Positions 1 to 8,375 of a stretch of 13,274 bases of DNA are shown here, piece by piece (the first letter of the stretch is position 1; each line of letters opens with the position of its first letter). Source of the stretch: Bacteroidetes bacterium UBA6661 (GTDB lineage Bacteria > Bacteroidota > Bacteroidia > AKYH767-A > OLB10); NCBI GenBank assembly GCA_002455375.1, contig DKKR01000087.1, positions 23,161-36,434 of the forward strand, read 5' to 3'. A program made the translations under genes and the position numbers. Below the pieces are notes generated by a model that was not told the origin of the DNA, did no database searches, and was given only the letters and a program-made list of their open reading frames with translations.

Positions 1-1436
1 ATAAATTTCTCTGAACCTAAAACAGCTTTCATCGGCACCACTTCAGGCGATTGATTTGGAACTTCAATTCCAATTGTTCCTTTGCCTGGAATAGGGGCAA
101 TGATACGAATACCTAAAGCTGAAAGACTTAAAGCAATATCATCTTCAAGATTTTTGATTTTTGAAATACGAACACCGGCTTGCGGTACAATTTCAAACAG
201 TGTCACCGTAGGCCCAACTGTTGCTTTGATTTTTTCAATACCGATATTATAATGGCCGAGCGTTTCAACAATTTTGTTTTTATTAGTTTCTAACTCTGCC
301 TTTAACTCTTCGTGTGTAAGTTTAGATTTGCTCTGATAATTTTCCAGTAAATCCAATACAGGATATTGATAAGAAGATAAATCAAGTGTAGGGTCATACT
401 CGCCAAGTGTAACCTGATCGGGAAGATCGCTGCTATCGTTTTCTTCTGAATCACCGGTAGTCTCTTCTGTGCTATTCAGATTTTCTATTGCAAGTGGAAT
501 GTTACTTTCTTTTACAGGTTCAACTTTTTCTACAGCAGGTGTTTCGATGTTTAGTTCCAATTCAAGGTTATTAGAATCAGGAATTTGATTTTGTTCGTCT
601 TCAGGTTTCATCAAATCAGAAATGGCTTTATCCATATCCGGTTCTATTTCCAAACTTACGGTAGAAGTGTTTCTTATTTCTTCTTCATCATGAGAAATTT
701 CATCTGAAACTGTATTTATATTATTTTCTGATTGTACTTCAGTTATTAATATGTCTTTCTCTTCATGCTGAATATTTTTTTCATTTAGTGCAGGAAGTTT
801 TAATTTAAACTTAAATGTTATGATTGAAAAAGCAAGAAGTGTAAAGCCAAGTAATAGACCAGTTCCGGCATTTCCTATTATAGATTGAAGCCATTGTGAT
901 GTTTCAAATCCGAATGTGCCACCTGTAAATAAAAACAAACTGGTGTTTTTAAAAATATATCCACATGCAATTGAAATAAAGAGCAGTGAAAAAATCGCAA
1001 TTCTTATAGTACGTCCAAAAGGAAGTAGGGCATGTCGGAAAACCAATTTAAATCCTGATAAGAACAACATAAAAACAAATAAGAAACTGCTTAGCCCAAA
1101 AGCATTGTAAAAAAATGAATTTGCAGATAATGCTCCTGTTTTGCCTAACCAGTTTTCAACCTTTAAATCCCGGTCTGTAAGTAATGCCCACCATCCATTT
1201 TTAACTTTGTCAAAATCAACTTTCCAGGTAAAAAGATAGGAGATGAAAGCAATGGTCAGAAAAATACTAATCAGAATACAAAACAGTCCGATAATCTGGT
1301 GTAATTGTTCATTTGCTAACCATTTAAAGTTAAATTTTTCTGTTTTTGGTTTTACAGTTTTTCGCTTAATATCCGGTTTGCTTTCAACCGAGTCTATGGT
1401 ATTTACTTCAGCCTGTAAGTTTTTGCGTTTGGCCAT
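1..1436 (-). CDS. ftsK: DNA translocase FtsK, N-terminal 478 residues (gene runs off the left edge)
   Basis: FtsK is the septal ATPase that pumps chromosomal DNA during division and is anchored in the inner membrane. The minus-strand frame is open from the ATG at 1436-1434 to the window edge. A basic N-terminus is followed by four hydrophobic segments at about residues 48-69, 114-133, 144-161 and 186-207, the usual FtsK membrane domain. A highly acidic linker rich in Glu, Asp, Ser and Asn spans about 222-350. The family's alpha domain then starts near residue 355 (YQYPVLDLL), with the conserved GPTVTLFEI near 410 and PGKGTIGIEVPN and VLGSEKF at the truncated end. The Walker A/B motor and gamma domain lie beyond base 1, so activity cannot be judged. 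The start is the only Met before the membrane domain and is preceded by an A-rich stretch. The gene is divergent from the 912-residue surface-protein gene. The identification is from motif order and is firm; a full protein of roughly 800-plus residues would be typical for the phylum. Confidence 0.93.
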   Translation of the reverse strand, partial: MAKRKNLQAEVNTIDSVESKPDIKRKTVKPKTEKFNFKWLANEQLHQIIGLFCILISIFLTIAFISYLFTWKVDFDKVKNGWWALLTDRDLKVENWLGKTGALSANSFFYNAFGLSSFLFVFMLFLSGFKLVFRHALLPFGRTIRIAIFSLLFISIACGYIFKNTSLFLFTGGTFGFETSQWLQSIIGNAGTGLLLGFTLLAFSIITFKFKLKLPALNEKNIQHEEKDILITEVQSENNINTVSDEISHDEEEIRNTSTVSLEIEPDMDKAISDLMKPEDEQNQIPDSNNLELELNIETPAVEKVEPVKESNIPLAIENLNSTEETTGDSEENDSSDLPDQVTLGEYDPTLDLSSYQYPVLDLLENYQSKSKLTHEELKAELETNKNKIVETLGHYNIGIEKIKATVGPTVTLFEIVPQAGVRISKIKNLEDDIALSLSALGIRIIAPIPGKGTIGIEVPNQSPEVVPMKAVLGSEKF

Positions 1437-1708
1437 TTTATTTTTTATGTGAAAGAAGTAATTTGAATGAGCTAAATTAGGCTTAATGTAAATCAACTAT
1501 TCCTATAAGAAAACCATGTAATAAACATTTTATTGTGGATAAAAGGGTTGCAGTGTTTGTAAATTTCATTAAATCACCCCGTTTTGTATTGCATTTTTGT
1601 AATACTAAAAGCATTAGAGAAATTGTATATAAAATGCATCCCTAAAACTTTAACCAATTTAGTGTATAAGTAAGTTAATTCTATTTAAATCAAATATCCG
1701 CATACAAA
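1437..1708. other. Divergent intergenic region between ftsK and the surface-protein gene
   Basis: These 272 AT-rich bases must hold the promoters of both divergent genes. On the plus strand there is a TTTG at 1556-1559, and 19 or more bases further on two partial -7-like words: CCGTTTTG at 1579-1586, which lacks the TA, and CATTTTTG at 1592-1599, one base off TAnnTTTG but with no -33 partner at the right distance. Neither is convincing alone. On the minus strand I see no good TAnnTTTG in front of ftsK. No ORF, RNA gene or strong inverted repeat was found. Confidence 0.4.
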
Positions 1709-4447
1709 ATGAAAAAGTCAAAATCAACACTAATTAAAATGAAAAAAATCTTTCTGATTTTAATAACAATTGCTGCAATGAGTATTAATACTTCATCAGC
1801 ACAATGCCCTCCTTTAGGATCGTTTTCAGGAATGACTGGCGATCTTCGCGCATGCCCTGGCATGTCATTAACTTATACGTTAACACCTGTTACAAATGCA
1901 ATTAGTTACACTTGGAATTTGCCTCCCGGTGCAACCATCAGTGGTCAGAACCCATATACTACAACAGCAACTGTTGTAACAGTAGATTACGGTCCATTAT
2001 TTTCTGCTCCGGGAAACCTCTGTGTAACTGCTTATAACGGTTGCGTTAATTCAGCACCATATTGTAAAGCATTAACACCTGCAGGTGCACCATCAGGAGC
2101 ATCACTTATTTCAGGATCTAATTTTGCATGTCCCGGAAATACTGAGACTTATTCAGTAACTAATCAGGTGAACAGAGTATTTGATTGGACCATTCCCAAT
2201 AATGCAACACTGCTAACAGGGCAAGGCACCAACAGTATTACTGTTCAATACAATGCAGGTTTTAATGGTGGAAATATTTGTGTGCGTGTCGGCAACGGAT
2301 GTGCATGGAGTGGGTTTCGATGTATGACAGTGAATGCAGGTGTTCCGGGTACACCAACAGCAATTTCCGGTCCTACAGAAATTTGTACAGGAACAGCAAC
2401 TTATAGTACTAGTCCATCTAATGGCGTACCGGTTACATCTTATACCTGGACTGTGGCTCCTGGAGTAACACTTGTGGGACAGGGTAATGATACTGTTCAG
2501 ATAACTTTCCCATTAAACTATAATTATACCGATATTTATGTAAAAGCAAATAATGGCTGTGGTTCAAGCTCTAACAGAAGTATTCGTGTAAGAGCAACTC
2601 CGGAAACTCCACAACCTATTAGTGGTCTTGCAGCAGGAATTTGTAATGGAACAACAAGTTATACTGTTACTTCAAGCCCAACTGCAATTTCATACAACTG
2701 GACTTTAACAGGCCCTGGAACAATTCTAAACGGACAAGGAACAAATAATATTGATATTGATTACCCAAACACATTTGTTTCAGGTAAAATTTGTGTTACC
2801 ATTACAAATGCTTGTGCTACCGGCAGTCCACGCTGTTTGCTTACCTCAAAAAATATTGCTATCAGCACTCAGCCTCAGGATTTCGAAACCTGTAACAGTA
2901 CACAGGCCATGTTTTCTGTAGGTGCATTGGGAATGAATCTCCAATATCAGTGGCGCAGAAATGGTACACCTTTGAGTAATGGAGGTAAAATTTCAGGTGC
3001 AAATAGTGATACATTATATATTACCGGTGCAGATAGTACAGATGCTGATCAGTATGATGTTATTGTATCAAACAATTGTGGGTCATCAGTTACTTCGAAT
3101 GCAGCCACACTTGATATTAAACAAGTGCCGGCTAAACCGGGAGCAATTAGTGGCGTACAGGCAACTACCTGCCCTGGAACTTCAGGTATAATTTATTCAG
3201 TTCCTTTACAAATGGATGCAACAAGTTATTTATGGACGCATTCTGATGGCGTTCAAATTTTAAATGGTCAGGGTAGTGATGCTGTTACTTTAGCTTTTGA
3301 TTCAACAAATAATTCAGGATATTCAGTTTATGTTTATGCAGTAAATGAGTGCGGTAATAGTTTAGACTCAGCCAGATCATGGACACGATATAAATTATCA
3401 ACACCTACTATTACAGGTCTTGCAAGAGTTTGCGAGAACATGCTTGGTGTAAATTATACAGCAGCTGCAGTAGTTGGAGCTTCTTCTTATACTTGGACTG
3501 TTCCTGCCGGAGCAACTTTAGTTATCGGTCAAACAACAAATGCAATAGTAGTTGATTACGGGCCTACATACACAGGAGGAGATGTTACTGTAACAGCTTC
3601 AAATATTTGCTTCACCACCCCAGTAAAAAAACTTGCAACGGTTATTGATATGCCTTCTGTTCCTACTTCTTTAAGTGGACAAGTTTATGGTACCTGTAAA
3701 ACACAGTTAGCATATACAGCAGGAATTTCTAACCATGCAACTAGTTATTTATGGACATTACCACCAAACGCATCAATAGTTCTTGGAAATTTCACCAATA
3801 ATGTAACTGTTGACTTCCAGAATGCCGGAACCGGTACATATAGCCTTTGTGTTGCAGGAAAAAATTCTTGTAGAACCGGCACCGCACGTTGTATTCAGGT
3901 ACGTGCTATCCCAGAAAGACCAGCTGTAATTGTTGCAAATCCTTCTGTTTTCTGTGCTAACCAAACTGGTGTTGCTTTCTCTACTGCCGGAGGTGTTGGT
4001 GCTGATTCTTACACATGGGCACTACCCAGTGGTTCAACAATCACAGCCGGTCAAAATACAAGTAGTATTTTAGCTGATATTGGTACCAATAATGGAACCA
4101 TAACAGTAAAGGGTGTTAATTTATGTGGCAACAGTAGTACACGTGCCTATTCAATGACACTTAACTGTCGTGAAGGCTTTGAAGAATCAGATATGCTACC
4201 ATCAGTACAAGTTGCTCCAAATCCTGCAAGCAATTGGGTTAAGTTGTCATTTAATTCAGCGGTAGCAGAACAATATACTGTAACTATTTTTGATATTTTA
4301 GGTAAAAGAGTACATAGCGAAGGTGGTATATCTTCTTTAGGACTGAATGAACATTCAATACTTTTGAATGGACTGGTTAAAGGAATATATATCGTTTCAT
4401 TGCAGAGTAACTCTGTCTCGAGCAGACAAAAACTTGAGATAAGATAA
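1709..4447 (+). CDS. Secreted multi-repeat PKD-like/Ig-like protein with type A T9SS C-terminal sorting domain
   Basis: This is a 912-residue exported protein, probably displayed on or released from the cell surface; no enzymatic domain is visible. A basic, hydrophobic signal peptide ends near SSA|QC (about residue 31). An internal Met at residue 11 (base 1739) would give a more conventional signal peptide, so the true start may be 1739. Eight related modules of about 85 residues start near 44, 130, 216, 301, 477, 567, 652 and 738. Each carries the pattern of an early Cys, SYTW, an Ala/Gly-rich turn, GQGTN, a V-D-Y strand and a late NxC/CG, so one disulfide per module is likely. Residues 384-475 form a different, Ig-like domain (YQWRRNG ... 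DADQYDVIVSNNCG). Residues 830-912 form the sorting tail: APNPASNWVKLSF, TIFDILGKRV, LVKGIYIVSL and a final QKLEIR, typical of T9SS type A domains that are cleaved at the outer membrane. A strong hairpin follows the stop. Adhesion or matrix building is an inference from architecture only. Confidence 0.88.
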   Translation: MKKSKSTLIKMKKIFLILITIAAMSINTSSAQCPPLGSFSGMTGDLRACPGMSLTYTLTPVTNAISYTWNLPPGATISGQNPYTTTATVVTVDYGPLFSAPGNLCVTAYNGCVNSAPYCKALTPAGAPSGASLISGSNFACPGNTETYSVTNQVNRVFDWTIPNNATLLTGQGTNSITVQYNAGFNGGNICVRVGNGCAWSGFRCMTVNAGVPGTPTAISGPTEICTGTATYSTSPSNGVPVTSYTWTVAPGVTLVGQGNDTVQITFPLNYNYTDIYVKANNGCGSSSNRSIRVRATPETPQPISGLAAGICNGTTSYTVTSSPTAISYNWTLTGPGTILNGQGTNNIDIDYPNTFVSGKICVTITNACATGSPRCLLTSKNIAISTQPQDFETCNSTQAMFSVGALGMNLQYQWRRNGTPLSNGGKISGANSDTLYITGADSTDADQYDVIVSNNCGSSVTSNAATLDIKQVPAKPGAISGVQATTCPGTSGIIYSVPLQMDATSYLWTHSDGVQILNGQGSDAVTLAFDSTNNSGYSVYVYAVNECGNSLDSARSWTRYKLSTPTITGLARVCENMLGVNYTAAAVVGASSYTWTVPAGATLVIGQTTNAIVVDYGPTYTGGDVTVTASNICFTTPVKKLATVIDMPSVPTSLSGQVYGTCKTQLAYTAGISNHATSYLWTLPPNASIVLGNFTNNVTVDFQNAGTGTYSLCVAGKNSCRTGTARCIQVRAIPERPAVIVANPSVFCANQTGVAFSTAGGVGADSYTWALPSGSTITAGQNTSSILADIGTNNGTITVKGVNLCGNSSTRAYSMTLNCREGFEESDMLPSVQVAPNPASNWVKLSFNSAVAEQYTVTIFDILGKRVHSEGGISSLGLNEHSILLNGLVKGIYIVSLQSNSVSSRQKLEIR

Positions 4448-4466
4448 TCTCTTATTTATTGGAGGT

Positions 4467-4504
4467 AATTGCAAAGTCGCTTATTTAAGTGACTTTGCAA
4501 TTTT
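4467..4504 (+). terminator. Strong hairpin with T-tract after the 912-residue gene
   Basis: A 16-bp stem, AATTGCAAAGTCGCTT (4467-4482) against AAGTGACTTTGCAATT (4487-4502), closes a 4-base ATTT loop and contains a single G-U pair. A run of Ts (4501-4504) follows on the plus strand. It begins 19 bases after the stop of the surface-protein gene, so an intrinsic terminator is the simplest reading. It also ends only 13 bases before the methyltransferase start, so it lies where that gene's promoter or leader should be. It could therefore act as an attenuator, or its right arm could double as a promoter element. Confidence 0.75.
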
Positions 4505-4515
4505 AATAAATACAT

Positions 4516-5397
4516 ATGATTATAAATATTGTAAAATCTGTTGCAAGTGTAGTTGGTTTGATGGTAACAAGAATACCTAAGACAGACTATAAAGATTACC
4601 TTTATAAAAGTTTATATAGTAATGATAGCCTTGCAAATAGAAGGTTTTACAACGTTGGTGCAGGTCCGTTTAAGCATAAATTTTGGACGAATATTGATTA
4701 TATAAACGATTGGTATGCCGATAATACAAGCAATACATTAGAGGGTATTAACTATGATTTATTTTCATTAGAACCATTGCCAATTGAAACAGATTCAGCT
4801 GAGATGGTTTATACCAGCCATACCATTGAGCATGTAAATAATGCAGCTGTTCAGAATCTGTTTAACGAATCTTTCAGAATATTGAAGCCCGGAGGAAGAT
4901 TGCGGGTTGTAACGCAGGATATTAAGTTGTCGTACAGAGCGTATAAAGAAAACGATAGGCATTTTTTCTTTTGGATAGATTGGTTCAGTAAGCCGGAAAA
5001 TTATAAAAGAGTAAACCTCAGACAACCTTTAAGCCAGGAAAGCATAGCACAAATTTTTCTTGAAGATTTTGCAGCACAGGCATCAGAAATTCCTTTACAT
5101 GGAGCCAAACATCGTATTTCTGACAGTGAATTAGAAAGATTATTTGAAGAGAAGTCTTTTGAAGAAGTGCTTGATTATTGTACTTCATTATGCGATATTG
5201 AAGTGCAGAAAAAATACACAGGTAATCACATCAACTGGTTTACTGTGGAAAAGCTAAATAGCATGTTAAAAGTAGCCGGATTTAAAAACATATACCGTTC
5301 AGCTTATGGACAAAGTTACTCTCCTGTTATGCGAGATCTTCATTTTTTTGATGAAACATTGCCAGGAGTTTCACTCTATGTTGAGGCACAGAAGTAA
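4516..5397 (+). CDS. Class I SAM-dependent methyltransferase, substrate unknown
   Basis: This 293-residue soluble protein has a Rossmann-type methyltransferase core. Motif I is NVGAG at residues 46-50. The acidic residue closing strand 2 is probably D61 in TNIDY. YDLFS is at 80-84, and SHTIEHV at 101-107 followed by LKPGG at 123-127 matches the Methyltransf_11-like motifs that end the SAM pocket. The C-terminal part (WFTVEKLNSMLKVAGFKNI, about 240-258, then MRDLHFFDET) resembles the predicted SAM-dependent methyltransferases often seen near polysaccharide genes (COG4627-like). That resemblance is from memory and not a search result. There are no glycosyltransferase neighbours here, so no substrate is proposed. 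The start at 4516 leaves only 13 bases after the upstream hairpin. A downstream Met at residue 16 would remove only the N-terminal hydrophobic stretch. The gene converges on uvrA with a 5-base gap. Confidence 0.82.
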   Translation: MIINIVKSVASVVGLMVTRIPKTDYKDYLYKSLYSNDSLANRRFYNVGAGPFKHKFWTNIDYINDWYADNTSNTLEGINYDLFSLEPLPIETDSAEMVYTSHTIEHVNNAAVQNLFNESFRILKPGGRLRVVTQDIKLSYRAYKENDRHFFFWIDWFSKPENYKRVNLRQPLSQESIAQIFLEDFAAQASEIPLHGAKHRISDSELERLFEEKSFEEVLDYCTSLCDIEVQKKYTGNHINWFTVEKLNSMLKVAGFKNIYRSAYGQSYSPVMRDLHFFDETLPGVSLYVEAQK

Positions 5398-5402
5398 AGT
5401 TG

Positions 5403-8306
5403 TTAAACTTGTTGCGCTACTAATTTTTCGAAAAGAAATTTTCCTGTAAAAGATTCATTGCACTTGCTCAAAGCTTCCGGAGTTCCGGCAAAAACAATTT
5501 TACCACCTTCATTGCCGCCACCGGGTCCCATATCAATAATCCAGTCAGCACATTTTATGACGTCCATATTGTGTTCGATAACCAATATTGAATTTCCATT
5601 GCGTATTAATGCCGTGAAAGCATCAAGTAGTTTTCTGATGTCGTGAAAATGTAAGCCCGTTGTAGGTTCATCAAAGATAAAAAGTGTTTTTGTTGTTGCA
5701 TGACCTATGCCAAGATACGATGCTAATTTTATTCTTTGTGCTTCACCACCACTGAGCGTGCTGGAAGATTGTCCTAAAGAAATATAGCCTAAGCCAACAT
5801 CTGAAAGTGGTTGTAGTCTGGCAATAATTTTATTCGTAAAAAGAACATAGCGCTCATCAGTTTCTTTAGAAAAAAAGCTAATGGCATCATCAACAGTCAT
5901 TGAAAGAATATCGAAGATATTTTTTTCACGGTAAGTAATTGCCAGTATTTCATTTTTGAAGCGTTTACCTTGGCATGTTTCGCACTTTAACTGTATGTCT
6001 GCCATAAACTGCATCTCAATAGTTACAACTCCTTCGCCCTGACACATCTCACATCTTCCCCCATCAACATTAAAAGAAAACAATGAAGGTTTCATCATTT
6101 TTTGTCTGGCAAAAGGCGTGTCGGCCATCAATGCTCTAATCTCATCATAAGCTTTTACATAGGTTACAGGGTTGCTCCTTGATGATTTACCTATAGGGTC
6201 CTGATCAATAATCTCAACCCCATTCAATGTTGTGAAATCACCAGTTAGTTTTTCGAACTGTCCTGACTCATCATCATAGCCGCCTAAAACTTTTTTAAGT
6301 GCGGGATAAAGAACTTTTTTTACCAAGGTTGACTTACCCGACCCACTGACTCCTGTAACAGCCGTCAGAATACCAAGTGGAAATTTAGCATCAATGTGTG
6401 CTAAATTATTTTCGCTTGCACCGGTTATTTCAATGCTGTTAGTCCAGTTTCGCCTTTTACTTCGCACATGAATAAATTCTTTGCCGGTAAGATATTTGGC
6501 TGTCACACTTTCTGCACTATGCTCTAATTGTTCAAAGTTGCCCTGAAAAACAATTTTGCCTCCATGAGTACCTGCAAACGGGCCTATATCAATTAGCTCA
6601 TCAGCATTACGCATAATCTCTTCATCATGCTCAACTACAATGAGTGTATTTCCCGCTTTTTGAAGTGATTTTAAAACATAAATCAAACGTTGTGTATCAC
6701 GTGGATGCAACCCTATGCTTGGCTCATCCAATATATACATGCTTCCTACCAAACTGCTGCCTAAGGATGTTGCCAGATTAATACGTTGAGACTCGCCTCC
6801 TGAAAGTGTTTTTGAAAGTCTGTTCAATGTCAGATACCCCAAGCCCACATCATTTAAATATTGCAATCTGTTTCTTATTTCAACTAATAATCGCCCTGCA
6901 ACTTTTTGTTCATAGTTGTCTAAAACAATGTTATTAAAAAATTCAACACTGACATTTACCGGCATTAATACAATATCGGTAATAGATTTATTATTCACTT
7001 TTACATAATTAGCATCGGCACGTAAACGAGTTCCTTTGCATTCCGGGCAAGTTGTTTTTCCGCGATAACGGCTAAGCAAAACTCTATATTGTATTTTGAA
7101 AGATTGCGATTCTACAAATTTAAAAAAATCATTGAGGCCTTTAATAGTTTTATTGCCTTCCCATAACAATTTGATGTCCGTTTCATTCAATTCATAATAG
7201 GGACGATGTACAGGGAAATTAAATTTATATGCCTTTAAAACAAATTCCTGTTGCCATTCATTCATTTTTTCACCACGCCAACAAGCCACAGCTCCATCAA
7301 AAATCGAAAGTGTTTTGTTCGGTATAACTAAGTTTTCATCAATACCAATTACACTTCCAAAACCCTCGCAGTTTTTACATGCCCCATAAGGATTATTAAA
7401 ACTGAAAAGATGAGTTGAAGGTTCTTCAAAACGTATATTATCTTCTTCGAAGTAATTACTGAAGTTAGTAAAGTGCAAAGTTTCATCTGTTATATCAATT
7501 AAAGAGCAACGACCGTGGCCTTCATTATATGCAGTCTGAACTGAATCTGCTGTAGATGATTCAAATTCTTCGTTGATATTTTCAGGTATTAAAATTCTTG
7601 AAACAACTATAAAGATGTTTGAATTAGTTATTGGTTCAACGGGTTCAATTTTCTTTTTTCTTCCTCTTGTTTTAACTTCAGGGGGTACATTTGTTTTTCC
7701 TATTTGTTCAGCATATTCATCTATTCGCAACATTTTGTCATCAACAACAATCCTGCTAAATCCTTTTTGCATCAATGCATTTAATTCTTCATGTAAAGAT
7801 CTTCCGGGATGAAATTGCAATTGTGCTGCAATGATAAAACGCTTGTTTTGATTTTGTGTTTTTAAGAAATCTACAACATCAGCAACGGTATTCTTTTTGA
7901 CTAACCTACCGCTTACAGGCGAATATGTTTTTCCTATTCGTGCAAATAGCAATTTAAGATAATCGTAAATTTCTGTCGAAGTGCCAACAGTTGATCTTGG
8001 ATTTCTGGTATTTACTTTCTGTTCTATTGCAATAGCCGGAGCAATTCCTTTAATGTATTCTACTTCGGGTTTGTCTAAGCGTCCCATAAACTGACGGGCA
8101 TAACTTGACAAACTTTCTACATAACGTCTTTGCCCCTCTGCATACAATGTATCGAAAGCTAAGGATGATTTACCCGAACCGGATAATCCGGTTATTACTG
8201 TAAAACTGTTTCTGCTTATGGCGACATCTACCTTTTTCAGGTTGTGAACAGATGCACCTTTAATGATTATATATTTTTTGGGATTTAAATTTTCAATTTC
8301 CTGCAT
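5403..8306 (-). CDS. uvrA: UvrABC excision nuclease subunit A
   Basis: UvrA is the ATP-driven damage-recognition subunit of nucleotide excision repair; its dimer loads UvrB at lesions. The 967-residue protein has both ABC modules. Module one has Walker A GLSGSGKS (40-47), signature LSGGESQR (501-508) and Walker B YILDEPS (524-530). Module two has Walker A GVSGSGKS (652-659), signature LSGGEAQR (851-858) and Walker B FIFDEPT (876-882). The zinc module of the second half is intact: C752, C755, C775, C778. In the first half C310/C313 (CKNCEGFG) and C420/C423 (CPECKGTR) are present, as the repeat symmetry predicts. The CxxC that many UvrA proteins carry about 20 residues before C310 is absent (residues 278-290 hold HFTNFSNYFEEDN). 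A lysine/arginine-rich insert (RGRKKK, about 214-219) lies in the UvrB-binding region. I recall Bacteroidota often having this variant as one of two UvrA paralogues. The start is the first Met of the frame, 10 bases after a TAATTTTG motif. Confidence 0.95.
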   Translation of the reverse strand: MQEIENLNPKKYIIIKGASVHNLKKVDVAISRNSFTVITGLSGSGKSSLAFDTLYAEGQRRYVESLSSYARQFMGRLDKPEVEYIKGIAPAIAIEQKVNTRNPRSTVGTSTEIYDYLKLLFARIGKTYSPVSGRLVKKNTVADVVDFLKTQNQNKRFIIAAQLQFHPGRSLHEELNALMQKGFSRIVVDDKMLRIDEYAEQIGKTNVPPEVKTRGRKKKIEPVEPITNSNIFIVVSRILIPENINEEFESSTADSVQTAYNEGHGRCSLIDITDETLHFTNFSNYFEEDNIRFEEPSTHLFSFNNPYGACKNCEGFGSVIGIDENLVIPNKTLSIFDGAVACWRGEKMNEWQQEFVLKAYKFNFPVHRPYYELNETDIKLLWEGNKTIKGLNDFFKFVESQSFKIQYRVLLSRYRGKTTCPECKGTRLRADANYVKVNNKSITDIVLMPVNVSVEFFNNIVLDNYEQKVAGRLLVEIRNRLQYLNDVGLGYLTLNRLSKTLSGGESQRINLATSLGSSLVGSMYILDEPSIGLHPRDTQRLIYVLKSLQKAGNTLIVVEHDEEIMRNADELIDIGPFAGTHGGKIVFQGNFEQLEHSAESVTAKYLTGKEFIHVRSKRRNWTNSIEITGASENNLAHIDAKFPLGILTAVTGVSGSGKSTLVKKVLYPALKKVLGGYDDESGQFEKLTGDFTTLNGVEIIDQDPIGKSSRSNPVTYVKAYDEIRALMADTPFARQKMMKPSLFSFNVDGGRCEMCQGEGVVTIEMQFMADIQLKCETCQGKRFKNEILAITYREKNIFDILSMTVDDAISFFSKETDERYVLFTNKIIARLQPLSDVGLGYISLGQSSSTLSGGEAQRIKLASYLGIGHATTKTLFIFDEPTTGLHFHDIRKLLDAFTALIRNGNSILVIEHNMDVIKCADWIIDMGPGGGNEGGKIVFAGTPEALSKCNESFTGKFLFEKLVAQQV

Positions 8307-8316
8307 AATGATGCTA

Positions 8317-8324
8317 CAAAATTA
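8317..8324 (-). promoter_or_regulatory. Candidate -7 element of uvrA (TAATTTTG)
   Basis: On the minus strand TAATTTTG matches the Bacteroidota TAnnTTTG -7 consensus exactly, and 10 bases separate it from the uvrA ATG. No TTTG sits 19-21 bases upstream. If it is used, transcription would start only about 5 bases before the start codon. It suggests uvrA has its own promoter in the 69-base gap behind the 786-residue gene. Confidence 0.45.
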
Positions 8325-8375
8325 ATGGCTATTGTCACACAGAATACCATTGTAATGTTATTGTTGAAAACTCCT

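Noticed and set aside
1709..1810. Lipoprotein signal in the 912-residue protein because a Cys follows the signal peptide
   Set aside because: The residues before the Cys are S-A-Q, which does not fit a lipobox. Ordinary signal peptidase cleavage before Gln fits better, and a T9SS tail is present.
8325..8351. Inverted repeat AATGG-TATT/AATACCATT as a terminator after the 786-residue gene
   Set aside because: It is only nine mostly A-T pairs with a bulge and a nine-base loop, and no clear T-tract follows it in the direction of transcription.
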